Program-made: the position numbers and the translations under genes
The notes under the pieces: generated by a model
The model's database searches: none
Told to the model about the DNA's origin: nothing
The model's input: the letters and a program-made list of their open reading frames with translations, nothing else
Source of the DNA: Candidatus Bathyarchaeota archaeon
GTDB taxonomy: Archaea > Thermoproteota > Bathyarchaeia > Bathyarchaeales > UBA233
Direction: 5' to 3'
Assembly: GCA_025057795.1 (NCBI GenBank)
Contig: JANXEP010000057.1
Coordinates: 1 to 59,493 of the forward strand
DNA length: 59,493 nucleotides
Shown: piece after piece, positions 1 through 7,494 of the stretch
How positions within the stretch are numbered: the stretch's first letter is position 1
Layout of the letters: the number at the start of each line of letters is the position of its first letter

Positions 1-1
1 A

Positions 2-1184
2 TACGTTACGTTTATACCGCCTATAGTTACTGAACTTTCCCGTTTATATCTTAGAGAATTGGAAAGGAGGTATGGGCATCTGCAAAGCGACCAAATGGAG
101 AGGGGGTCTGAACTGCTAAGGGACGACCAACCGATATTTCACACCGAGAATAGAAGGTTGCCTCTGGCAATAAGGCTTATGACGCATATATCTGACCGTG
201 AACTTGAAAATATTGTTAAAATCGCCGCCCGAAGAGCTGGACTTGAACATTGGAGGCATGTCTACCCACATTGTTTACGGAAGACATTTGAGATTTTCCT
301 TCGTAACCAGCCAGAGGATGCCAGATTAGACATTAAAGAGTGTGAATATCTGTTTGGGCATAAACTGCCCGGAGTACAGGAAGAGTACTTTCCTAAAATG
401 ATTGAAGAGCTGCGGGAAAAGTATGCCCGCCTAAATTTTGAGCTGGGCGTTCGTATTAAGAAAGAGGAACGTTTAGTTTCCGAAGCGGAACTTCCGGCTT
501 TTTTTGCAGCGAGGATGGAGTTTTGTGGCTCACTTGCCAAGTGGTAATGTTGTGATTTCCAGGGAAGTTGCCATTAAACAATCTTTTAACGGTAAAGTAT
601 CGCCACAAATGATCCCCGAAAAAATTGAGTGCAATCAAAAATCCACGTTGCCAGAAATTGAAAATCGTGGCGCAACACATAAGCCAATTCAAAACATAGC
701 CTCTGACGAAGTTATTAAAAACGAAGCTTATCCTTGCAAGACAGAAGCGACATCATCCGCATATGCTCAACTCGATAGGTTCATTATTAGCAGCTATGAT
801 AAGTCTGGAAAAGCAACATCTGAAATCAGCATTAAGCCTCAGTCTCAAACTGTTCCAGAAACGTTGGATCAAACTCAGCAATCTAACTCGCTGAAAAATG
901 TCTTAAACCAGCCTACGAAACAAGACCGCAACCAAGAGGAAAACAAAGATTATGTCCAGAAAGAGAAACCAGCTCAAAATCGTAAGGAAAAAAATTGAAG
1001 AACTTGGAACAGAAGAAGAAAGAAAGATACCGCCTATATCGAAACGGACGTCACTGGACGTGTTTTTCGAAATTCAGCAGAAAGTTAATCGCGAAGAGAA
1101 TGAAGTACCAAAAAAGGACAACAAGCTAGAATTAATGCTCCATCTAAAGTGAAGCAACCAAGCATTTTAGATTACGTGCATTGA
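2..1184 (+). pseudogene. Tyrosine recombinase with long C-terminal tail, frameshifted, 5' end outside window
   Basis: The reading frame is open to the left window edge. Residues encoded from base 2 (YVTFIPPIV, then LYLRELERRYG) align by eye with the neighbouring recombinase at 1188-2411 (YYTFICDEA, LYLREREEKYG). The catalytic block HCLRKTFE, then GHKLPGVQEEYF with the likely Tyr nucleophile, is intact. The frame stops at 547, but joining frames at the T7 run 499-505 gives the natural continuation ELPAFLQRGWSFVAHLPSGN followed by about 150 polar, probably disordered residues. Two more joins, at the A7 run 988-994 and the A6 run 1110-1115, carry the frame to a tga at 1182-1184, only 3 bp from the stop of the convergent recombinase. 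Either a decaying gene or homopolymer miscalls explain this. The integrase identity is firm; the joined tail is inference. Confidence 0.75.
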
Positions 1185-1187
1185 GCT

Positions 1188-2411
1188 TTAACTGTGGTGC
1201 ATTCGCATTTGAACATACTCTTCTATGACTTTATCTGGATCTATACCCGTGCCCTCGAATGCTCTGCCTACAGCCATTCGCAGGATTTTAAATTTGTTTT
1301 CAACGACTACTCTGCCGAAGTTTAGTTTTGCGTATTCTGCTCGTAAATATTCTACATCCATTTTGTTGAAGTATGTGTCTTGGGTTCCGGGCAATATATG
1401 TCCTATGAAGAATTCTTGGATTTTTGGGTCCAGGCGTCCACCGTCTATGAGTTCGCTATGGAGCACTGTTTCAAAGGTTTTGCGCAAGCAGTGAGGCGTG
1501 ACGTATTGCCATTGCGTTAGCCTTGTTCTTTTAGCTGCTTGTTTAACAACTTTCTGGAGTTGCCTCGGGCTCATTATTTTTGAGGAACGCTCTTCTTTTG
1601 GTATTTGGTTGTAGTCTGAAGCGAATAGTGGCTCATTAGGCGCTATTTTGCCATATTTTTCTTCACGTTCGCGGAGATAAAGTCTAAGTGCTTGTGTTGC
1701 TTCATCGCAAATGAAAGTATAATAGGGGATGTTGTTTTTGCAAGCGTTAGGTTCTATCAGCTTCATTTCGGGATATACTGGGATCATAATGTTGCTAACA
1801 CCTCTTTTAAGTTCATCCTCAATGTCTCGGTACAGAACTGCCCTAACGGTTGCATTTCTAAGTCCGCTACTATACAATGTCAGAATCATTGCACGGTCAC
1901 GGAGAGAACAGGTGGAATCAGCCATTTCATATATTTCATGTTTCTTAGGGATGTACTCTGGTCTTTTCCTGTACCTTGAGGACATGTAATGGCTTTCAAT
2001 CTCTAACGCTTTAGCCCCTTTGAAACCGTTTGCCTTGAAAAAACCTTTAAGGAGGTGGAGTATGTTGTTGACGTATCTAATGCTGTGCCTTCCATCATTG
2101 TAGTTATCAGCATAATCTTGAACAATTTCTTCTATTTTCTCTTTAGGCAGTGCTATAAGCTCGTCTGGTGTAAAACCCGTTTCAGAGCAAAGTAAGTAAA
2201 CTTGCCTTAAATATGCCTTTCTTGACGCTTCGCTTCTAGACTTACGCCATAGATGCTTGAGAAGAGCATTAACGCTGACATACTCGCTTCTCCATCCGCA
2301 AACCTTTAAAGATTTAAGAAAGCTGGCAGAATCGTAAAAACAACTCTGTTCTTCGATTGCACTCCTAATGTTAAATGTGTTTGGCGTTTGTATAAACGAC
2401 AATTCAGTCAT
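1188..2411 (-). CDS. Tyrosine recombinase/phage-type integrase
   Basis: The 407-residue protein has an N-terminal SAM-like core-binding region (about residues 20-145) and a C-terminal catalytic domain. Probable catalytic residues are Arg185 (SSGLRNATV), Lys225, His307 and Arg310 (TPHCLRKTF), His338 (IGHILPGT) and Tyr347 (DTYF). It would catalyse site-specific strand exchange for a mobile element. The ATG start overlaps the stop of the upstream gene (2408-2410) as ATGA, so the two are probably translationally coupled and form the end of a leftward operon with the membrane coiled-coil gene. It lies tail to tail with a second, frameshifted recombinase and lacks that protein's long C-terminal tail. 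Confidence 0.9.
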   Translation of the reverse strand: MTELSFIQTPNTFNIRSAIEEQSCFYDSASFLKSLKVCGWRSEYVSVNALLKHLWRKSRSEASRKAYLRQVYLLCSETGFTPDELIALPKEKIEEIVQDYADNYNDGRHSIRYVNNILHLLKGFFKANGFKGAKALEIESHYMSSRYRKRPEYIPKKHEIYEMADSTCSLRDRAMILTLYSSGLRNATVRAVLYRDIEDELKRGVSNIMIPVYPEMKLIEPNACKNNIPYYTFICDEATQALRLYLREREEKYGKIAPNEPLFASDYNQIPKEERSSKIMSPRQLQKVVKQAAKRTRLTQWQYVTPHCLRKTFETVLHSELIDGGRLDPKIQEFFIGHILPGTQDTYFNKMDVEYLRAEYAKLNFGRVVVENKFKILRMAVGRAFEGTGIDPDKVIEEYVQMRMHHS

Positions 2412-3169
2412 TTTTCTCCACCTTTCGGCTCAGTGTATTCTGCAATTTTCGTTTGGATAGGCACGTCAGAAATTTTAGTACCACCTCTTTCGATAACTTC
2501 GAGAATTTTGCTGGGGAAAAACTTGATTTCTTTATACCTGTTCTGTCGATATTTGAAGTCTTTTTCATCCCGCTGTTCCAAATTTTGCACAATTGCCAGA
2601 AACTCTTCGAAAATGGGCTCTAATAACTGTAAAAAGTTGTGACCTTTTTCAGCGAGAGAGCTAATGTCAACCACTCCTGTCATAGCTATATCATACCATA
2701 CTTGAAGGTGGACAGCATACTCTGTAAGTCTAACAACATACAACCCATGTTCCGGAATCGTTCTTTTAATCTCTCTTAATACTTCGGTGTCCACTCCAGC
2801 GTTTGGTATAATCACATACCCCACATTGGCGTTTAACCCCCGCATATACTCAGCGACACGTTTAACCTTCACTTTTATGGAATCGGCGTCTTCTGTCGTT
2901 ACCTCGTCAGCTACGATTTTTATTTTATGGTTGTTTATGTAAACGTCGGGTTGATATTGCCCAATTTTCTCTTTAAACCGCACTTCGCCATTATTACGCC
3001 AAAAGGCAGTGGTAATCTTCCTTACACTCTTTTCATGTAGCGCTTGTGCAGCCTGCGCCTCTGCTATCTCTTGCAACTGAACCCTTAACGGATCACTTCC
3101 CAACTCGTCTATCTTCCGCTTTAATGCGCTCATTTCTTCGCGCATTTGAGCGTGCTCTCTTTTGTTCAA
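2408..3169 (-). CDS. Coiled-coil protein with possible PD-(D/E)XK-like domain
   Basis: Function not recognised with certainty. Residues 1-50 form a charged coiled coil. Residues 55-150 contain QYQPDVYINN, then KIKIVADEVTTEDAD and a helix-strand pattern resembling the archaeal DUF3782/RmuC-like restriction-endonuclease fold, but the expected lysine after the acidic pair is Thr. The start at 3169 is a TTG lying 77 bp inside the upstream gene; ATGs at 3145 and 3133 also lie inside it. Skipping one A in the AAAA run just inside the overlap would fuse the two genes into one membrane-anchored, RmuC-like protein. Its stop overlaps the integrase start by 4 bp. Confidence 0.6.
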   Translation of the reverse strand: MNKREHAQMREEMSALKRKIDELGSDPLRVQLQEIAEAQAAQALHEKSVRKITTAFWRNNGEVRFKEKIGQYQPDVYINNHKIKIVADEVTTEDADSIKVKVKRVAEYMRGLNANVGYVIIPNAGVDTEVLREIKRTIPEHGLYVVRLTEYAVHLQVWYDIAMTGVVDISSLAEKGHNFLQLLEPIFEEFLAIVQNLEQRDEKDFKYRQNRYKEIKFFPSKILEVIERGGTKISDVPIQTKIAEYTEPKGGEK

Positions 3170-3590
3170 GAACCCTAAATGCTGACTCCAACCTATTGGC
3201 TATGCTAATAAGCTGCTCGGTTGTCTGTTTATAGACAAGAGAGCTTTTTTCGCTGATATCCTTGAAGGCGTTTGCCGTTGTTTCACTTATTTTCCCAAAA
3301 GTTTCCTTAAGCAAGCCTACAGTTTCTTGAAGTCTCTTAGAGTATTCTGCATAAAGCCTTTCACGAAGCTCCCTTGAATCAGAATCCTGTTTATCCCTAA
3401 CTTTTTCAATTTTCTCCTCTAAACCTTGGAGATACTTTGTTCTTTCGTCCAGTATCCTCAACTGCGCTATAACGTCATCAATGGCTGGTTGCTGCGTAGC
3501 CTTAAAGATTCTTTGTAAAGTGTTCCGCCACTTATATGCAGCTATAACAGCACCAATTACTGATATCAGTATTACTGTTTCCAACCACAT
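3093..3590 (-). CDS. Membrane-anchored coiled-coil protein, RmuC-like N-terminal part
   Basis: Residues 3-20 (WLETVILISVIGAVIAAY) form one transmembrane segment near the N-terminus. Residues 45-150 are a long, charged coiled coil. This order, membrane anchor then coiled coil, matches the beginning of RmuC-type proteins, in which a nuclease-like domain follows; here that domain is encoded by the overlapping downstream frame. The last 20 residues are very basic (RARSNARRNERI) and may be an out-of-frame artefact. The start is preceded by AAGTGATGA. The promoter region upstream holds two palindromes shared with a divergent RHH regulator. Confidence 0.6.
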   Translation of the reverse strand: MWLETVILISVIGAVIAAYKWRNTLQRIFKATQQPAIDDVIAQLRILDERTKYLQGLEEKIEKVRDKQDSDSRELRERLYAEYSKRLQETVGLLKETFGKISETTANAFKDISEKSSLVYKQTTEQLISIANRLESAFRVLEQKRARSNARRNERIKAEDRRVGK

Positions 3591-3624
3591 TTTTCATCAC
3601 TTATTCCGCTCTTTTGTCTTGATT

Positions 3625-3639
3625 GTCTTATAATAAGAC
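3625..3639. promoter_or_regulatory. Perfect 15-bp palindrome, probable operator
   Basis: GTCTTATAATAAGAC is a perfect 7-1-7 inverted repeat between the divergent coiled-coil gene (start 3590) and the RHH gene (start 3718). It overlaps the AT-rich promoter zone of the leftward operon. Its position beside a small ribbon-helix-helix gene suggests a repressor site; this is inference. Confidence 0.5.
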
Positions 3640-3651
3640 AGCGAATAATAT

Positions 3652-3664
3652 AAGCGTTTCGCTT
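3652..3664. promoter_or_regulatory. Second palindrome in the same divergent promoter region
   Basis: AAGCGTTTCGCTT is a 5-3-5 perfect inverted repeat 13 bp from the 15-bp palindrome and 10 bp from the TATA box of the RHH gene. It may be a second operator or an extended site for the same regulator. Confidence 0.35.
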
Positions 3665-3673
3665 AAAACAAGA

Positions 3674-3681
3674 TTTATAAA
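3674..3681 (+). promoter_or_regulatory. TATA box of the RHH gene
   Basis: TTTATAAA lies 44 bp before the ATG at 3718, a typical archaeal spacing that leaves a short leader of about 15-20 nt. Confidence 0.5.
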
Positions 3682-3717
3682 CACTACAAGACGATTCATA
3701 TAATTAGGGACTCCAAT

Positions 3718-3879
3718 ATGGATAAGAAGACGTGGTCAACAAGGTTAGACGGAGAAACTGAAAGAAAAGTGAAAGAACTTATCGAAAAATCTGGATTAAA
3801 GGAAGCAGAAGTGCTACGAAGATTGATTATAATAGGGTTAAAAAAAATTAATGAACCTGCTGATTTATTAAAAGAATAA
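3718..3879 (+). CDS. Ribbon-helix-helix (Arc/CopG-like) DNA-binding protein
   Basis: A 53-residue protein. The N-terminal strand (KTWSTRLDG) is followed by two helices (ETERKVKELIEKSG, then EAEVLRRLIIIGLKK), the standard RHH pattern in which a dimer inserts the strand pair into the major groove. It has its own TATA box and is divergent from the integrase-bearing operon, with palindromic sites between them, so it is a good candidate for an autoregulating element repressor. A membrane protein gene begins 18 bp downstream and may be cotranscribed. Confidence 0.8.
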   Translation: MDKKTWSTRLDGETERKVKELIEKSGLKEAEVLRRLIIIGLKKINEPADLLKE

Positions 3880-3897
3880 GATATAGCTACAATCATA

Positions 3898-4245
3898 ATG
3901 GTGATTTTATTGAAAGATGAAGAACAAAGGCAACGACGGATGCGAGCTAGAAATTTTGTATTATCTACAGGTGCACTACTTATTATCGCAATTATGCTGT
4001 TGATTTTTTATTTGAACGCGGAAACTCTGGCTAGTAAAACATCAACTATTGCAATCATTCTTGGTGGTATGTTGTTAATGAGTGGACTTTACAATTTAAC
4101 TTATCTTTTGCCTCGGATGACAAAAGATGCGGAAGTGCGTGTCAGCATGGAAGCGTTACGTGCTTCATTTTTGATGGTATCAATCGGATTAGTTATAATA
4201 TTTTTAGGAGTTTTAAATTTGCTTAATGTTTTGCCGCACTTTTAA
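3898..4245 (+). CDS. Small three-helix membrane protein
   Basis: Function not recognised. The 115 residues begin with a charged stretch (KDEEQRQRRMRARN) and then show three hydrophobic segments at about 20-40, 48-70 and 88-110, the last ending LGVLNLLNVLPHF. It follows the RHH gene by 18 bp and its 3' end overlaps the convergent radical SAM gene by 23 bp. It could be a membrane partner of the RHH gene, but nothing in the sequence shows a role. Confidence 0.6.
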   Translation: MVILLKDEEQRQRRMRARNFVLSTGALLIIAIMLLIFYLNAETLASKTSTIAIILGGMLLMSGLYNLTYLLPRMTKDAEVRVSMEALRASFLMVSIGLVIIFLGVLNLLNVLPHF

Positions 4246-5293
4246 CGTAGCAAAAGAAACAGCAAGCGTCTGGGGCTGAATAAACATCACTGTTACTGGT
4301 AAGCGTTTTTTGTGCGATGCATCCACCTCTACAGTAAGGAAGTTTTTTACAGCTGTTGCAAGGCTCTTTAATTTTTGTGTAGTCAAATTTCCTTAGTCTT
4401 TGCCACACAGGGGATTCGCGCCAAATTTTAATTAAGGAATTATTTTTTATGTTTCCAGCTATAAATTGGCTGTTTTGTTTAAATCCTGGACATGGAACCA
4501 CTTTTCCGTCAGGACTAATGAGACACCTTGAAATACCAGCGTCGCAAACGGTCTTTGTAATTGATGAGTTGATTAAAAATCGGAAGTCTATTGGACGACC
4601 GACACGAAGAGTTGGATTTTTGTGGTTTAGAGTTAAATATGCGAGTTTTTCTGTTAATTCTATAAACTGTGGAGAAGATAGCTTAAGTAAACCGTTATTT
4701 ATTTCACCACGACCTTGAGGGACGAACCGTAAAATTCCTACTTCGTCTACTCTTAAATCATGGCATAGTCTAAGTAGATCTTCAAGTTCTTTATAATTTA
4801 ACTTCATGGGCACAAAATGTACACCAACCCAAAGCCCTAATGATTTTGTAATCTTTATTGCTCTTATAACATTACTATAGCTACCAGTAACTTTCGTAAT
4901 AGCTTCATGTGTGCCCTTGCGAAAACCGTGCAGACCGAAAATCATCTTTTTCAATCCAACAGCACGCAAATTCTTTGCAATCGTGATGTTTAAACCAGCG
5001 ATTTTTCCAGACGCATTTAACATGTTCCCAGAAGTGTATAAAATCGGCTCAATATTGCGTGTTTTGGCATAGCTAATAATATTTATCAAATCTTGATGTA
5101 ACAACGGTTCTCCACCCGAAATCTCTAAGGTTTCACACCCGAGAATCGAAAGCTCGTCTATTACTCGCTTTATTTCATCTAAAGAAAGCTCATCTTTGGA
5201 ATTAATGGTGCAATCTCCTGAACAATGTAGGCAGTTTAAAGGACATTTTGCAGTTATTTCGAGGCACACTTCATTAAGCTTGAATGTTTTCAA
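4223..5293 (-). CDS. Radical SAM protein with SPASM domain
   Basis: The N-terminus carries the 4Fe-4S cysteine motif CPLNCLHC (CX3CX2C) that binds S-adenosylmethionine, followed by the GGEP-type motif SGGEPLLH near residue 60. The C-terminal third is a SPASM-type auxiliary cluster domain: CDAGISRCLISPDGKVVPC, then CNSCKKLPYCRGGC and a final cysteine cluster (DACCFFC). Family members mature peptides (PqqE, AlbA, anSME types) or modify other substrates by radical chemistry. It is the last gene of a four-gene leftward operon, 7 bp after the membrane dUTPase-fold gene. No precursor peptide gene was recognised nearby, so the substrate is unknown. It is not viperin-like, because viperins lack SPASM. 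Confidence 0.88.
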   Translation of the reverse strand: MKTFKLNEVCLEITAKCPLNCLHCSGDCTINSKDELSLDEIKRVIDELSILGCETLEISGGEPLLHQDLINIISYAKTRNIEPILYTSGNMLNASGKIAGLNITIAKNLRAVGLKKMIFGLHGFRKGTHEAITKVTGSYSNVIRAIKITKSLGLWVGVHFVPMKLNYKELEDLLRLCHDLRVDEVGILRFVPQGRGEINNGLLKLSSPQFIELTEKLAYLTLNHKNPTLRVGRPIDFRFLINSSITKTVCDAGISRCLISPDGKVVPCPGFKQNSQFIAGNIKNNSLIKIWRESPVWQRLRKFDYTKIKEPCNSCKKLPYCRGGCIAQKTLTSNSDVYSAPDACCFFCYVKSAAKH

Positions 5294-5300
5294 TATTTAA

Positions 5301-6263
5301 TCACCATCGCCAATGCGTAAGTACCCATGCAATCACAGCAACGACTACGCTGACAATTCCAGTCAACACAACGGGAAAAAGCAATTCTAACCGTTTTACT
5401 CTTTCGTCAAGATTACGAACAGATACGCTGGTTCCTCTCAAACCAAACATGGTTTCTATAGGTATCGTCTCCATTCCATGCCATGTGCTCTTTTCAACTT
5501 TAGCCTGTTCAGTCAATTTGTTAAACATTATCATGAACACACGTTCGTTGAACCTTAAAGGAATGTCGTTTGGACCGGAATTGAACACTGCAAACATCAA
5601 ACGACCATAGAACCCAGGATCAACATGAAAACCAGAAATATTTACTAAGCCCTTTTGTTTAAAAGTTAACCTTATCGAAATAAACCCCATAAGATCGGGA
5701 GGAACAAAAATATACTCATGCGCCATTAAAATGCCAAACTCCCCAGGTTCTATCGATACAACGCCATCAGCGCCCATGACAGTCAGCTTTTTAGGAACCT
5801 TTTCGGTTGTAACATATACGTCTTCACCAAGTCTAAGGTCGTAATTTGCTCCCCTAAGACAATTATAGTCTGGATTATCTATAAATATTGGGAGCACTTT
5901 GCAGTCCTCATATATTTTAGGCTTACCTTCGTTTTTCCCGTATTTTAAGAACTTCTCAATTTCTTGAGCCATGTTATCTTCCTTCTGATTTAGGAAAAAT
6001 TCTTCGACGATTTTTCTGATTGCAGTTCTACGTATTTTAAGGACTTTATTATTCAACCCTATTTTCCTAAAATATTCACTCAATTTCTTCTCTTTTTCTT
6101 TCCCATTTTTTTCTTTTACGTACTCATATAAGAGATCTTTTAAAGCCCTAATCTCTGTCTCAACATCCATACCCAATTTCTCTCGCTGAAGTAGCCACGT
6201 GTAAATTAACTCCTCACCAATTATGATCCTTTTAACTATGTCCTTTTTAGACAGTATACCCAT
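5301..6263 (-). CDS. Membrane-anchored dUTPase/dCTP-deaminase-fold protein
   Basis: With the chosen start the protein has 320 residues: a helical, charged N-terminal region (1-110), a dUTPase/dCTP-deaminase-type beta domain (about 120-250) and a C-terminal membrane segment (about 296-316) ending THWRW. Domain marks are YDLRLGE (141-147), PGEFGILM, and HVDPGFYGRLMFAVFNSG. The glutamate that catalyses deamination in Dcd (VLEFYNSG) is Ala225 here, and the RSS phosphate-binding motif is replaced by SIRLT, so deaminase activity is doubtful. An open frame extends to an ATG at 6344, but ATG 6263 has GGAGATG 8 nt upstream and removes a 50-bp overlap with the preceding gene. Confidence 0.75.
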   Translation of the reverse strand: MGILSKKDIVKRIIIGEELIYTWLLQREKLGMDVETEIRALKDLLYEYVKEKNGKEKEKKLSEYFRKIGLNNKVLKIRRTAIRKIVEEFFLNQKEDNMAQEIEKFLKYGKNEGKPKIYEDCKVLPIFIDNPDYNCLRGANYDLRLGEDVYVTTEKVPKKLTVMGADGVVSIEPGEFGILMAHEYIFVPPDLMGFISIRLTFKQKGLVNISGFHVDPGFYGRLMFAVFNSGPNDIPLRFNERVFMIMFNKLTEQAKVEKSTWHGMETIPIETMFGLRGTSVSVRNLDERVKRLELLFPVVLTGIVSVVVAVIAWVLTHWRW

Positions 6264-6294
6264 ATAATTCACATCTCCTTCAACCAAGTGATAG

Positions 6295-6930
6295 TCACCG
6301 AGAGTTTCTGAATTTATAGTATTCATAAAAATATAATTTGCCATTTCTAGAAATAGACCACTCCAAGTAAACGCTGTTAGGCAGCATTTGTATATAGCGT
6401 TCGATAACTTGAATATTTTCGGGTTCTAAAATTTGCATTTCCTTGTTGTTAATTCGATATGCCCTTTCTTTTTCCCATTTTCCAGAACGGAAAATCCATC
6501 TTTCATAATTTGACACCACGCCCTCGAGTAGTGGAGGGGCATCCCCAAAAATTGCTTCAATGACTGTGTGATCATTCTCTTTTAAGATTGTGCCGGAGCA
6601 TCTTGCATCCACAGTATGTTGAATTATAATTTTGCAGTAGGGTTTGTATTGAGCGTATTTTTCGAGCACCCTCTTAACAATTTCTTCTTTATCAGTTACG
6701 TGAAGCCCCCCGTGTTTCGCCACTCTATCCAGTCCATAAGGCATTGACACCCTAATAGTGACTCCAACTCTATCACCCTCAAGTTTTGGAACATCAATAT
6801 ACTCAATTTTCTCAAGTATGTATTTTTTCACATCCACTGGTTTGTCACGCATGATATCAATAACAACATAAGGAGGACACGGAAAGTTAATTTTCTTAAG
6901 CTGGTTTAAGCCCCATATCTTTCTATACAT
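6295..6930 (-). CDS. Stand-alone PEP-synthase-type ATP-grasp (PPDK N-terminal-like) protein
   Basis: The 211 residues follow the nucleotide-binding domain of PEP synthase/PPDK from its first strand (WGLNQLKKINFPCPPYVVID matches GGKNANLGEMLNAGIPVPIG in the PEP synthase at 43746) through VTIRVSMPYGLDR, IIIQHTVDARCSGTIL, VIEAIFGD and LEWSISRNGKLYFYEYYK. The phosphohistidine and PEP-binding domains are absent. Such a domain would bind ATP and might transfer phosphate to another protein or small substrate. It lies 17 bp after the wHTH gene and 31 bp before the dUTPase-fold gene in the same operon. Fold assignment is by motif order; function is unknown. Confidence 0.65.
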   Translation of the reverse strand: MYRKIWGLNQLKKINFPCPPYVVIDIMRDKPVDVKKYILEKIEYIDVPKLEGDRVGVTIRVSMPYGLDRVAKHGGLHVTDKEEIVKRVLEKYAQYKPYCKIIIQHTVDARCSGTILKENDHTVIEAIFGDAPPLLEGVVSNYERWIFRSGKWEKERAYRINNKEMQILEPENIQVIERYIQMLPNSVYLEWSISRNGKLYFYEYYKFRNSR

Positions 6931-6947
6931 TGTATGACTCTCTCTGC

Positions 6948-7322
6948 TTATCTACTCGCCTTATTAATGATATACGTCCATCTTCCATTTTCTTTAACTC
7001 TATGTAGTTCTCCACGCTTTACAAGTGCAGTTAAGGTTCCCGATAGCGTCCCCTTCGAAAAGTAAAGACCGTTAATTTCCAGAGCCTTCTTGATATCAGC
7101 CATTGATCGTGGCTCTGAAGCCCATTCCGTTGACATAAGCACCCTTAGAGCCTCGGCACACCCTTTTACTAAAGGTAACTCGGGATGACGTTGTCGTTCT
7201 GTAAGCTCATTAGGCGACCCTTTCGCCAAAAGTTCCTGCAATGCGCATTCGAGTTCCTGCAGTGACCCTGCTTCAACAATTATTTCGCCCCCCTTCCATC
7301 TGCCTTTCCAAATGAACTTCAT
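6948..7322 (-). CDS. Winged-helix DNA-binding protein, probable operon regulator
   Basis: The 124 residues have a short beta N-terminus (MKFIWKGRWKGGEIIVEAG), a helix, a linker, and a C-terminal winged helix (about 60-122: CAEALRVLMSTEWASEPRSM, FSKGTLSGTLTALVKRGEL, then wing WTYII). ATG 7322 is preferred over a TTG at 7331. As first gene of the four-gene operon, with a 17-bp palindrome directly over its promoter, it probably autoregulates. Confidence 0.75.
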   Translation of the reverse strand: MKFIWKGRWKGGEIIVEAGSLQELECALQELLAKGSPNELTERQRHPELPLVKGCAEALRVLMSTEWASEPRSMADIKKALEINGLYFSKGTLSGTLTALVKRGELHRVKENGRWTYIINKASR

Positions 7323-7340
7323 ATCTATCAATAGACTGTG

Positions 7341-7357
7341 TATAGACTTTGTCTATA
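7341..7357. promoter_or_regulatory. 17-bp palindromic operator over leftward promoter
   Basis: TATAGACTTTGTCTATA is a perfect 7-3-7 inverted repeat that overlaps the leftward TATA-like element (ATTTATAGAC) of the wHTH operon. A shorter related palindrome, TCTATTGATAGA, lies between it and the start codon. Binding here would block TBP or RNA polymerase; the ligand is inferred to be the wHTH protein. Confidence 0.6.
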
Positions 7358-7425
7358 AATACTCACCGACTTTCGGTTTTATCTTGGGTCGAATATCCGA
7401 AGTTTGAGGTAAAGCTTAAGAAGAG

Positions 7426-7441
7426 TTCGAAAATGTTCGAA
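7426..7441. repeat. Paired TTCGAA sites upstream of the nuclease gene pair
   Basis: TTCGAAAATGTTCGAA contains two TTCGAA palindromes 10 bp apart (one helical turn), just upstream of the AT-rich element AATAATTTA and 54 bp before the ATG at 7495. The spacing suggests a cooperative operator for the rightward gene pair; unproven. Confidence 0.35.
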
Positions 7442-7494
7442 ATAATTTAGAAATGTTGAAACTTTTGACTGCAATATGTAAAGTTTGACCTGCC

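Noticed and set aside
504..998. Separate 164-residue gene
   Set aside because: It starts inside the recombinase and its first residues (QRGWSFVAHLPSGN) are the natural continuation of that protein after a T7 frameshift.
4223..5293. Radical SAM gene as a prokaryotic viperin
   Set aside because: It has a clear SPASM auxiliary-cluster domain, which viperins lack, and is longer.
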